Positions 53,601-61,458 of a stretch of DNA of 64,000 bases are shown one piece after another (the stretch's first letter is position 1; every line of letters starts with the position of its first letter). Location: the NCBI GenBank assembly GCA_964573725.1, contig CAZNLJ010000001.1, positions 1-64,000 of the forward strand. Direction: 5' to 3'. The stretch comes from UBA6168 sp964573725. GTDB taxonomy: Bacteria > Bacteroidota > Bacteroidia > Chitinophagales > Saprospiraceae. A program made the position numbers and the translations under genes. The notes under the pieces are model-generated. The model was given only the letters and a program-made list of their open reading frames with translations. It made no database searches and was not told where the DNA came from.

Positions 53601-56353
53601 CGCCAATCCACCTTGTATAGGGCTGCTTCCAATTCGATGCCGGCGGCAGGTCGACCATCCGCTCGGAGGGAGGCCATTTTCAGTGGCACCTTGCCACCGG
53701 CAGCAACCCTTTTCTCGCCACGAACCGTCGGGACCCGGATACCGACATATCGTTCATACGGGTCGTAGGGGTAACGGAAATGAAAAGTGCTGATGTCCCC
53801 ACCCCGTTCGAAGGCCCTGACCCGGAACTTCAGCTCCAGCTTCCCGGGATACGCCCCGCCGACGGGTAGCAGTGTCTTGGTGAACAAGGCCTTACCCGAA
53901 TCATCGGTCTGTCCCTCGAACAACAACGAGGGTGCCGCATCGACCTGCTTCCGGGAAGGGTCGTCGAATACGAAGCCGCCATACCCCCGGAAATCGGTCC
54001 TCACGGGAACCGGCGTGGCTTCCACCGCCACCGGAAGCTGGGAACCGGGAGCACCATGGAGCCAATCCACCTGCACGCGGCAGGAGAAAGGTTCCGCTGC
54101 CGCGGCGAGGGCCCTTTTTCCGGTATCCAGGGAAATCCGCAGCCGGTTGGGTTTCACCGTTTCGATCTTCAGGGTCTTTTCGATAACGGCCGCACCGACC
54201 CGCACCGTGGCGGTCCAGTTGCCGGTAGGATCGGAAGGGTCTGTCCCGATCGGAATGGGATAGATGTTTCCTACCGGATCGGACAGCAGGCGGGAATCAT
54301 AACGCCGGCCGAGGGCATCCTCCAATTCGAACACCAGGGGATAACCGGGCGGGAGGGTACCTTCCGGATCGTGCAGGACGAAATGCAGGAACAGGCTGTC
54401 GCCCGGCCGCCAGACACCGCTGTTGCCGTACAGGAAACCTTTGACTTCCCCGGGCGAGCCTTCCCCCGACACATCGAATCGACTCAGGTTCCGGGCATTG
54501 CCATCGCCCAATTTCAGGAAACCCTGCTTTTGTCCGTCTCCGGCGACCAACAGGAAAGGCTGCCGGTCCAGTTGTAGGTTCGCCATGCCTTCCGCGTTCG
54601 TTTGGGCTTGTCCGACCAGTTCCTGCTGATAATCGTAAAAGCGCAGGGTTACGGAAGGCATCGGACCGGCCGAACGGATGTCCGTAGCCGCCACCCACCA
54701 GCTCCCGTCATCGGCCGCCTTGGCCGTCAGCCCGATGTCCGCCATCAGGATGTTCGCCTGTACGAACCTTTCCGGATGGTAATAACCGGGAAAACAGGGA
54801 TCCTCGCGGTGATCCCATCGAAATCCCTCGTAGTAGCCCTCGATACCGTAAAAGTCCGACAGGAGGGAGGGTCTTTCCCCGGCGTCCGATGCGGTCGACC
54901 GACGGGGAACCACGGGAGACCCTGCTGCCGGTGCGGCAGGACATTCGATGAGGGCATGGGTCGGTCGGAACCCGATGCGGACCTGATAAATGGCGGTGGG
55001 GTCCGCCCGGAAGAGTGCGCCCAGGTCCAGGGCGTAACGGTTCCAGACCTTGGGGTCCCAATCCGCGGACAGCCGGCTCAGCGGGATTTCTTCCCGGCGG
55101 ATTATTTTCCCCACCCTGTCCAGCGCGTAATCGCCGACCCCATCCAGCTCATTGGTTTGCAGGAACTGGTGGATATTTTGGTGAAAGATCTTGAACACCT
55201 CCACTTCGACCGCCTGCAGGTGGACCGCCTCGAAAAACAGGAACTGGTCCCCGCCGGCGGAGGGCATCAGGACGCCGTTGTCCTGGAGGCGGACTGCGGG
55301 CTTCGGTACCGGCAGCCCGACATCCCAGGTGCTGACGCCCGGAATGGAGACGCCCAGCCTGTTCCGGATGCCCGGTCGCAACTCCAGGCGCAGGGCTCCG
55401 TCGGGCGGCATCGGCGGAAAGAGCACCAAGCGATTCCCGTCGATCAGGTATTCCGGTTGCAGGGCGGGGAGGGAAGTATCCGGGTCGTCCGGACCATAAC
55501 CCGATTCCCCGAAGAAACCGAACAGCCCGCGCAGGTCCTGGGCCGGTGCGAGGGGGTCGGAAAAAAGGACGACCAGACCTTGTCCGTCCGCCGCTTGCCA
55601 AGCGACCGACTGTACGGAGAAATCTCCCAACGCCGGCACCATCAGCTCCTGCTTCATTTTTCGTCGGATACCGAACACCGCCCCGTCCAGTTCGATGTCC
55701 ACCCGACCAGGTGTCGAGGTACGGCGGATACTGTCCACGGTAAAGGTGAAGCCGGTGGCACCCGGACCTGCCGACCACCGGACGGGAAGGGTCCTGCCGT
55801 CCTGCCGCACCGCAAGGCATCCCTCGGGCAGGCCTTCATCCGGCACATCCTGCAAGGTGACCCGGCCCGTCAACCGCTGCCTTTGCAAATCGGAGAAATC
55901 TACGGCGGATAATCCGTCCAGGTGAAGGTGCATGTCCTGTTCCCGCACCAGGAAATCGAATTCGAACGCCCGGAGGGCGGAGGGAAGTTGCGGCAGCAGT
56001 GGGTCGAGCCGCACGGTCGCCAGGTACAGCCGGCCACTCTCCCAGGGGGTTTCCGGATCGAACCGGATGGTTTGCGGATCTTCCCAGCTGGCCATGCCAT
56101 CCATGGGCGGTTCGAAACGGAGCAGTGCGTCCGGTGCCGGTGCACCGACCTGTCCGGCCGGGCACAGCGGCACTGCGAACCGGACCCGGACAGGGTCCGT
56201 CCGGGAAAGGATACCGCTGGTCCAACCGTACAGGTAGGGCGCCAATTCCGCGGGAAATGATTCCGCCCGGCGGACAGGCGGGGCAGGCCGGCAGGCGGAC
56301 AAGCAGACAAGGGCCAGGACCGCGAAGGCCCAGGAGGAAACAGGTCTGATCAT
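50660..56353 (-). CDS. Alpha-2-macroglobulin family lipoprotein with thioester
   Basis: 1897 aa. Lipobox LSAC with Cys21, so a membrane-anchored lipoprotein. The order of macroglobulin domains follows bacterial type A2M (YfhM-like), with MG domains in the first ~1150 residues. A long region (about 1150-1400) contains a typical A2M core (e.g. LAVMDEGVLGLTDF). The thioester motif CLEQ lies at residues 1423-1426 in RYPHGCLEQVTS, within the alpha/alpha TED domain that continues to about 1700. The C-terminus is a receptor-binding-like beta domain. Such proteins trap proteases that attack the periplasm. Elsewhere they are often next to pbpC (PBP1C); here the partner is a LysM protein, 45 bp upstream on the same strand. 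Confidence 0.94.
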   Translation of the reverse strand: MIRPVSSWAFAVLALVCLSACRPAPPVRRAESFPAELAPYLYGWTSGILSRTDPVRVRFAVPLCPAGQVGAPAPDALLRFEPPMDGMASWEDPQTIRFDPETPWESGRLYLATVRLDPLLPQLPSALRAFEFDFLVREQDMHLHLDGLSAVDFSDLQRQRLTGRVTLQDVPDEGLPEGCLAVRQDGRTLPVRWSAGPGATGFTFTVDSIRRTSTPGRVDIELDGAVFGIRRKMKQELMVPALGDFSVQSVAWQAADGQGLVVLFSDPLAPAQDLRGLFGFFGESGYGPDDPDTSLPALQPEYLIDGNRLVLFPPMPPDGALRLELRPGIRNRLGVSIPGVSTWDVGLPVPKPAVRLQDNGVLMPSAGGDQFLFFEAVHLQAVEVEVFKIFHQNIHQFLQTNELDGVGDYALDRVGKIIRREEIPLSRLSADWDPKVWNRYALDLGALFRADPTAIYQVRIGFRPTHALIECPAAPAAGSPVVPRRSTASDAGERPSLLSDFYGIEGYYEGFRWDHREDPCFPGYYHPERFVQANILMADIGLTAKAADDGSWWVAATDIRSAGPMPSVTLRFYDYQQELVGQAQTNAEGMANLQLDRQPFLLVAGDGQKQGFLKLGDGNARNLSRFDVSGEGSPGEVKGFLYGNSGVWRPGDSLFLHFVLHDPEGTLPPGYPLVFELEDALGRRYDSRLLSDPVGNIYPIPIGTDPSDPTGNWTATVRVGAAVIEKTLKIETVKPNRLRISLDTGKRALAAAAEPFSCRVQVDWLHGAPGSQLPVAVEATPVPVRTDFRGYGGFVFDDPSRKQVDAAPSLLFEGQTDDSGKALFTKTLLPVGGAYPGKLELKFRVRAFERGGDISTFHFRYPYDPYERYVGIRVPTVRGEKRVAAGGKVPLKMASLRADGRPAAGIELEAALYKVDWRWWWDATDEGDAAFTSDVHEHALVRTRLQTDGNGLAAWDAPVSDWGRYLIRVCDPATGHCSGDYFYAGYPWDAPGGSLAVRQEAAMMTFTTERPGYSVGEDIEVNIPSGGKGRMFVSLENGHRVIRSFWRDVSAGENKFRIRAIPDMCPNFYIHVSLFQPYDQQANDLPIRMYGVLPVSVTDPATRLEPLLTVPREVRPGASFQVKVSEKSGSPMAYTLAVMDEGVLGLTDFRTPDPHPAIYAREALGVRTWDMYDYVLGAAKERTNRILRVGGDGETVIPAERRNANRFQPVVLHAGPFFLDGGESIHRFTMPAHVGTVRVMLTAAHPDGAYGAVDRTLAVRQPLMVLATAPRKLGPGETFRVPVSVFNMESAEQEVTVTLRVDAKLLSPVSELTRKVKVGGRAERLVWFSLRSAESAEGTASLLVSAGNGQESARHEIRLTVENPNPVVRSVYSGVLAAGRSWTQACPPVGKGSDGQVVLEVSSFPALQLSSRLDYLIRYPHGCLEQVTSAAFPQLYLADMTELSAPQEAYVRSYLTQAIRKLSAYQLPGGGFAYWPGSDYHPWSTNYAGHLLLEAEQAGYPVPASVRSKWMTFQQAMARRWTPLVRGAGPEDAAVLEQAYRLYTLVLAGKPEWGAMNRLRELPDLSAEAAGRLAAAYAKAGKTAIGRQLVREVDDPGRHGHEPGGPTLESALRDEAMRLETQLLLGQLPEAQATAQYLAEALGGTEWFDTHATAYALLAIGKFVRQAGLTTSAEARFRYVDGEGRTHSVKSDAPVFRSEWKSGPGNRPVTVVNEGTGTLFTRLIVAGKPEPVQGGKTVAENLSLKITFESPDGTPLDPDRLPQGTDFQVLVQVTHPKATGRAYQGLALTFPFPAGWELVNERLSEPGTGLPTHPPHYQDIRDDRVLTYFDLAPGAGAVFRFRMTAAYQGTFFQPVISCQAMYDASVQASVPGRWVSVIPPAGIPEAIPLPAPDLSSR

Positions 56354-56398
56354 AGGGTCGATTCAGGAAGGTCGACGGGCGATTCCGCTCCGCCGCCC

Positions 56399-57244
56399 TT
56401 ATTTGTAATAGCGCACTTCCACAAAGAACCGGGCATCCTTCGCCTCCAGGAGGCGGGCCAGGGAGGGAGAAAGGACGACCAGGACATCGTCCCCGTATGC
56501 CTGCTGCGGGATGGTGCCCAGTACCTTGGCATATACTGTCTTGTTCTTCGTTGGGTTGAATAATTCCAGTACGGCGTCTTTCGGCGCATGGCGATGCAAG
56601 GCATAATAGTCGTGGGAGGGTTTCCGCTCCCTTTGCCAATAGGCGGCCCCTTGTTCGCGAATCAGTTTCCGGCCGGATTGCCGGTCCAGGAAACGGATGC
56701 GGAGGGCCGACATCCGCTCGTTCCAGGCACCGGTGTCCACCGCCTGCAGGGAATCGGGAATCCCGGTGGCCGGGATCCAGCCGACCTGGAGATGTTGGCC
56801 GCGCCGCAGCGGAGAGTCCCCCTGCCGGTTGAGGTCCATCAGCGCCTGCAGTGGAACCTGGAAGAGCCGGTTGGCGATCGCATAAAAAGTGTCTCCGCGG
56901 CGGACGACATAATAGACGGGCAGGAATTGGCCGGCTACCGCACTATCCAGGGGAGGGCGCACCAATGCCGCCGTGGGAAGCGGGATCCTGATTTCCTGCC
57001 CGACCTGGAAAGCCCCGCTGGTATCCAGTTCCGGATTCCAGGAAAAAACGGTGGCCGGCCGCAGGCCGAAAAAACGGGAAAGGGAATAGATGGTCTGACC
57101 TGCCTCCATCCGGTGATGGATGAACAGTTCCCCATACCCGGAAGCCTCTACCAACAAGGAATCCCGGCCGGGGGGAAACCCATGGCCTGCCAGGGCCCGG
57201 CAAGAAAGCATCCAGAAAAGTACGAAGGGCAGTATTCGAATCAT
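56399..57244 (-). CDS. LysM protein with C-terminal RlpA-like/double-psi region
   Basis: 281 aa. N-terminal signal (about 1-19, FVLFWMLSCRALAG). LysM domain 1 at about 42-90 (MEAGQTIYSLSRFFGL), LysM domain 2 at about 108-157 (YVVRRGDTFYAIANRLF). The C-terminal domain (about 205-281) holds LELFNPTKNKTVYAKVLG and LSPSLARLLEAKDARFFVEV, resembling RlpA-like / double-psi barrels. It binds peptidoglycan. The gene precedes the macroglobulin gene with a 45-bp gap, so the two are probably co-transcribed. Confidence 0.87.
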   Translation of the reverse strand: MIRILPFVLFWMLSCRALAGHGFPPGRDSLLVEASGYGELFIHHRMEAGQTIYSLSRFFGLRPATVFSWNPELDTSGAFQVGQEIRIPLPTAALVRPPLDSAVAGQFLPVYYVVRRGDTFYAIANRLFQVPLQALMDLNRQGDSPLRRGQHLQVGWIPATGIPDSLQAVDTGAWNERMSALRIRFLDRQSGRKLIREQGAAYWQRERKPSHDYYALHRHAPKDAVLELFNPTKNKTVYAKVLGTIPQQAYGDDVLVVLSPSLARLLEAKDARFFVEVRYYK

Positions 57245-57418
57245 GGCGCGGAAAAAGTAGGAAGACGGATCCGGTCAGCGCGTATGGACAGGGCATGTTG
57301 CCCCTGACCGGCCCACAAACGGGGTAAAATACCCGCTGTGTCGGCGCCTGGGCTGTACCGGATTCCGCACAGCCTTCCGATTGACCGCTTAAAAATAACG
57401 GAATTGTTGCCAATAGTC

Positions 57419-57426
57419 TAATTTTG
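57419..57426 (+). promoter_or_regulatory. Candidate -7 box for kdsB
   Basis: TAATTTTG fits TAnnTTTG. The nearest TTG lies at the wrong spacing (12 nt). The leader to kdsB at 57544 would be about 115 nt. The divergent LysM gene has no clear box in the same 299-bp gap. Confidence 0.35.
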
Positions 57427-57543
57427 GATAAGGTTGGGTCTCCTGGAAAAACGCGCTAAACGCCGGCAAGCGGGAATGGTACGGGAACGGACCTTCCCCG
57501 GTCTCCGGGTGGTAGCCGACCTGCCTGAATCCGAAACCTTGTC

Positions 57544-58299
57544 ATGAAAAAAAAGTCCGGCACCTTGGGTATCATTCCCGCCCGCTACCAATCCAGCAGA
57601 TTTCCCGGCAAGCCGTTGGCGTTGCTGGTGGGGCGACCGATGATCCGGCACGTCTACGAACGAGCCCTCCGGGCGGGTTTGGCGAAGCTGGTCGTCGCCA
57701 CGGACGACGAAAGGATTGCGCGGGCGGTGCAGGATTTCGGAGGGTCCGTCCGGATGACCGATGCCGCGCTGCCCACCGGTACCGACCGATGTGCGGCGGT
57801 GGCCGGGGAGCCCGAATTCGAGGATTACGATATCGTGGTCAACATCCAAGGGGACGAGCCCCTGATCCATCCGGACATGATCCGGCAAGTGGCGCAAGTC
57901 CTGGAGCAGGAACCGGCGTACGACATCGGCACCCTGCTGCGGGAGGAGAACGACCGGGAGGCATATCATTCGCCGCACACCGTCAAAGCGGTCACGGATG
58001 CCCGTGGCCGGGCCTTGTATTTCAGCCGGGCCCCCATCCCTTCCGCCGCCTTGTCTGAGGATGCCCATGTTCCGGCTTATCTGCAGCATGTCGGAATTTA
58101 CGCATTCCGTCGGGAAGTGCTCCGACAAGTGGCGGAACTCCCGACCGGCAGGTGGGAGGGCATCGAGCGACTGGAGCAGTTGCGTTGGTTGGAGCACGGG
58201 CTGGTCATCGGAACGGCCCGCACCATGCATCATACCTGGGGGGTGGACACCCCGGAGGATTTGGATAGGATTGCCCGCCGGCTGGCGGACAAGTCCTGA
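57544..58299 (+). CDS. kdsB: 3-deoxy-manno-octulosonate cytidylyltransferase
   Basis: 251 aa. Makes CMP-Kdo from CTP and Kdo for lipopolysaccharide inner core. Family motifs: GIIPARYQSSRFPGKPL near the N-terminus (nucleotide-binding), VVATDDERI, MTDAALPTGTDRCAA, VVNIQGDEPLI, YFSRAPIP, and HVGIYAFRREVL, followed by EQLRWLEHG. Length matches. It indicates a Gram-negative envelope with Kdo-containing lipid A core. The glycerate kinase gene follows 59 bp downstream on the same strand. Confidence 0.96.
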   Translation: MKKKSGTLGIIPARYQSSRFPGKPLALLVGRPMIRHVYERALRAGLAKLVVATDDERIARAVQDFGGSVRMTDAALPTGTDRCAAVAGEPEFEDYDIVVNIQGDEPLIHPDMIRQVAQVLEQEPAYDIGTLLREENDREAYHSPHTVKAVTDARGRALYFSRAPIPSAALSEDAHVPAYLQHVGIYAFRREVLRQVAELPTGRWEGIERLEQLRWLEHGLVIGTARTMHHTWGVDTPEDLDRIARRLADKS

Positions 58300-58358
58300 C
58301 GGACCGCGGTCGAACTGGCATGCCGGTCGACCGCCTATCCGCAATACCGACACATCAC

Positions 58359-59507
58359 ATGGTCATACTCATCGCACCGGATTCGTTCAAGGAGGCCTTG
58401 GAGGCCGCCGCCGTCTGCCGGGCCATCAAGGCCGGCCTGACGGCGGAGCTGCCCGGGGCGGATTGTCGATGTTATCCGATGGCGGACGGCGGCGAGGGAA
58501 CGGCCGAGATACTGTCGGCGGCGATGGGAGGGCTGCGGATGCGGCAGACCGTGTCAGACCCCCTCCATCGGCAAACGGAAGCGACCTGGTTCCGGACCCC
58601 CGATGCGCAAACGGCCATCCTGGAGGTGGCGGCCGCCAGCGGCATCCACCTGGTCCCGCCCTCGGCACGAGATCCATGGAGCGCATCCAGTTACGGGACC
58701 GGTCAGTTGCTGGCGGCGGCCATAACCGGCGGTAGCCGGCGAATCCTGTTGGGATTGGGCGGAAGTGCCACCAACGATGCCGGGATGGGAATGGCGGCGG
58801 CCCTCGGCTGGACATTTCTCTCCGCCACCGGAGAAGCCCTCGCTCCCGCCGGGAAGAACCTGGAGAAAGTGCATGCCATTCGCCCTCCCGCGGACGGTCC
58901 GGGCAGCCGATTGCTGCGGGGGGAGGTCCAGGTCACGGCATATTGCGATGTGCGCAACCCGATGCATGGTCCGGAAGGAGCGGCCCGGGTGTTCGCCCCC
59001 CAAAAAGGGGCCGACCCGGCCATGGTGGAAGCCTTGGACCGGGGCTTGTCACATTTTGCCGCCGTCTTGGCCCGATGGTCCGGATCGGATTATGCAGCCG
59101 TATCCGGAAGTGGGGCGGCCGGCGGACTCGGTGCCGGTGCCATGGCATTCCTGGGTGCCCGGTTGATGCCCGGTGCCGAGCTGCTGATGGAAGCCAACGG
59201 GTTGGCGGATGCCATACCCGGTGCGGACCTGATTATCACGGGAGAAGGCAGGCTCGACGACCAATCCGCCGGCGGTAAGGTCGCCTCCGCCATCCTGCGG
59301 GCAGCGTCGAAACATCAGGTTCCGGTGGTGGGCCTGTTCGGAGCCGTCCGGCTACCGGCCGCCGCTATTCGGGAAATGGGATGGCTGGCCGCGCTTTCCG
59401 TCTCTCCCGGCCCACAGGAGCTCCGGACCGCGCTCGGTGCCACGGCGGCACAATTGGAACAAACGGCAAGCCAGGTGGCCCGCCTGTTGGCCTGGCGGTA
59501 CCGCTGA
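58359..59507 (+). CDS. Glycerate 2-kinase, GarK/GlxK family
   Basis: 382 aa. Phosphorylates D-glycerate, feeding serine or glycolate/glucarate degradation products to glycolysis. Family features: APDSFKEAL at the N-terminus, YPMADGGEGTAEIL, GLGGSATNDAGMGMAAALG, and the C-terminal half with TGEGRLDDQSAGGKV. The start at 58359 matches the conserved N-terminus; the earlier ATG at 58320 would add 13 residues. It follows kdsB but has no obvious pathway link. The distance suggests one transcript. Confidence 0.92.
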   Translation: MVILIAPDSFKEALEAAAVCRAIKAGLTAELPGADCRCYPMADGGEGTAEILSAAMGGLRMRQTVSDPLHRQTEATWFRTPDAQTAILEVAAASGIHLVPPSARDPWSASSYGTGQLLAAAITGGSRRILLGLGGSATNDAGMGMAAALGWTFLSATGEALAPAGKNLEKVHAIRPPADGPGSRLLRGEVQVTAYCDVRNPMHGPEGAARVFAPQKGADPAMVEALDRGLSHFAAVLARWSGSDYAAVSGSGAAGGLGAGAMAFLGARLMPGAELLMEANGLADAIPGADLIITGEGRLDDQSAGGKVASAILRAASKHQVPVVGLFGAVRLPAAAIREMGWLAALSVSPGPQELRTALGATAAQLEQTASQVARLLAWRYR

Positions 59508-59612
59508 TGCGGAGCCGATGCCGGGTGGCGCCGGATAGGGCCGGCACACCATTCCCATTCCTGGGAAATATTACTTAATTTAGTCCGGTATTACCAGTCA
59601 AAAACAAACACC

Positions 59613-61247
59613 ATGACCTTACGGCAAATGTCAGGGGCCCTGTACCTGGCAGCACTGGCTGCTTCCTGCCAACCTTCCGGACCTTCCCGGGCGACCGGAC
59701 CGCAAACGGTTTCCCTTTCCCCGGAAGAGGAATATCCGGATCTCCTGCGGGCGGTGCAATTGGAACAGGTCTTTCCGGACGGGAAGACCTTCGTCGACTG
59801 TCGCCCCACCCTTCCCCCCTCCGAAATCAGGGAGTTATACCGACAACAGCGGGAAAAGCAGGATTTCGACCTGGCGGCGTTCGTACAGGCGCATTTCGAG
59901 CTGCCGACCCCTTACGCATCCGGGTTCCGCAGCGACACCAGCCGTTCCCCGGCGGACCACATCCGCTCGCTGTGGCCGGTGCTCACCCGCCAACCGGAAC
60001 CGACGCCCCAAGCCGGGACATTGATTCCGCTTCCCTATCCATACATCGTCCCCGGCGGCAGGTTCGGAGAAATCTACTATTGGGACAGCTATTTCACCAT
60101 GCTGGGACTCCAGCTATCCGGCCAGGCAGACATGATGGCGGACATGGTGGCCAATTTCGCCTGGCTGATCGACCGGTACGGATTCATCCCCAACGGGAAC
60201 AGGACCTATTTCCTCGGACGGTCGCAACCCCCGTTTTTTTCTCTGATGGTGGGATTACTGGCGGAAAGCCGGGGTGACAGCATCTGGACGAGCTATTTGC
60301 CCCAATTGGAAAAGGAGCATGCCTTCTGGATGGATGGGGCGGAGGGGCTCACCACCGACCAACCGGCCCACCGGCGGGTCGTCCGGCTTCCGGACGGTGC
60401 CCTGCTGAACCGTTATTGGGACGACCGGCCCGGTCCGCGACCGGAATCCTACCGCGAGGACGAAATGACCGCTGCACGGAGCGGCCGGCCGGCGGAAACG
60501 GTCTACACCGATTTGCGGGCAGGCGCTGAATCCGGGTGGGACTTCAGCAGCCGATGGTTGGCGGACGGCCGTACCCTGGAGACCATCCACACCACGGACA
60601 TCCTTCCCGTAGACCTCAACGCCCTGCTCTACCACCTGGAATGGAGCATTGCCCAAGCCTGGTCCGCCACCGGTGACCAGGTTGCTGCCGACAAATGGAT
60701 CGCACGGGCCCGCAACCGGGCGGAAGCCATCCAATCCTACCTCTGGGATGAATCCGCCGGCTTCTTCGTGGATTACGATTTCCGGCAGGCCCGGCCGACC
60801 GGTATTCTTTCCCTCGCAGGTGCATATCCTTTGTTTTTCCGCTTGGCGACCCCCGAGGAAGCCGCCCGGGTCGCCGGTCGCATACAAGCATCCTTCCTCC
60901 GGGAGGCCGGGGTCGTCCCCACCTTGGAAGAAACCGGGCAACAGTGGGACGCACCCAACGGATGGGCTCCCTTGCAATGGATGACCATCCGCGGCCTGCG
61001 GGATTACGGCCACACGGAACTGGCGGACACCATCCGCGACAGATGGACCCGACAAGTCGAACGGGTCTACCGCGAGACCGGAAAGATGGTCGAAAAATAT
61101 GACGTCCAAGCCCCTGACCGGGCCGCCGGAGGCGGTGAATACGCCTTGCAGGACGGATTCGGCTGGACGAACGGCGTCTATCTCCGGTTGATAAGCGATG
61201 AAAACCGGATCGGAACTTCCTCAAAGGACCAACCGCCGCCGCGATAG
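59613..61247 (+). CDS. treA: Alpha,alpha-trehalase, GH37
   Basis: 544 aa. Hydrolyses trehalose to two glucose molecules. Signature 1 PGGRFGEIYYWDSYF at residues 147-161, signature 2 QWDAPNGWAP from residue 444. The GH37 catalytic Asp probably lies in ESGWDFSSRW; the catalytic Glu position is not confirmed by eye. N-terminus MTLRQMSGALYLAALAASCQ with lipobox-like AASC indicates a lipoprotein in the periplasm (TreA-like). About 20 C-terminal residues are non-conserved in appearance. It may process trehalose from outside or from stress metabolism. Confidence 0.95.
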   Translation: MTLRQMSGALYLAALAASCQPSGPSRATGPQTVSLSPEEEYPDLLRAVQLEQVFPDGKTFVDCRPTLPPSEIRELYRQQREKQDFDLAAFVQAHFELPTPYASGFRSDTSRSPADHIRSLWPVLTRQPEPTPQAGTLIPLPYPYIVPGGRFGEIYYWDSYFTMLGLQLSGQADMMADMVANFAWLIDRYGFIPNGNRTYFLGRSQPPFFSLMVGLLAESRGDSIWTSYLPQLEKEHAFWMDGAEGLTTDQPAHRRVVRLPDGALLNRYWDDRPGPRPESYREDEMTAARSGRPAETVYTDLRAGAESGWDFSSRWLADGRTLETIHTTDILPVDLNALLYHLEWSIAQAWSATGDQVAADKWIARARNRAEAIQSYLWDESAGFFVDYDFRQARPTGILSLAGAYPLFFRLATPEEAARVAGRIQASFLREAGVVPTLEETGQQWDAPNGWAPLQWMTIRGLRDYGHTELADTIRDRWTRQVERVYRETGKMVEKYDVQAPDRAAGGGEYALQDGFGWTNGVYLRLISDENRIGTSSKDQPPPR

Positions 61248-61458
61248 GTGGCCGCATGTGTACCGAGGCACTACAGGACCCGGGGTGCACCCTCATGCAC
61301 TGGACAATCAAATATTTGGGCGTTATGATTATTTTTCGTTTATTTCGCCTCCATTGAGACGGGTTCCATCCCCAACCTGCGCACGGACCGGAATCGGCCG
61401 CAAACTTTGGCGAGGTCCGACAAAATGGTATTTCATTACTTCACTAAATACAATCATT

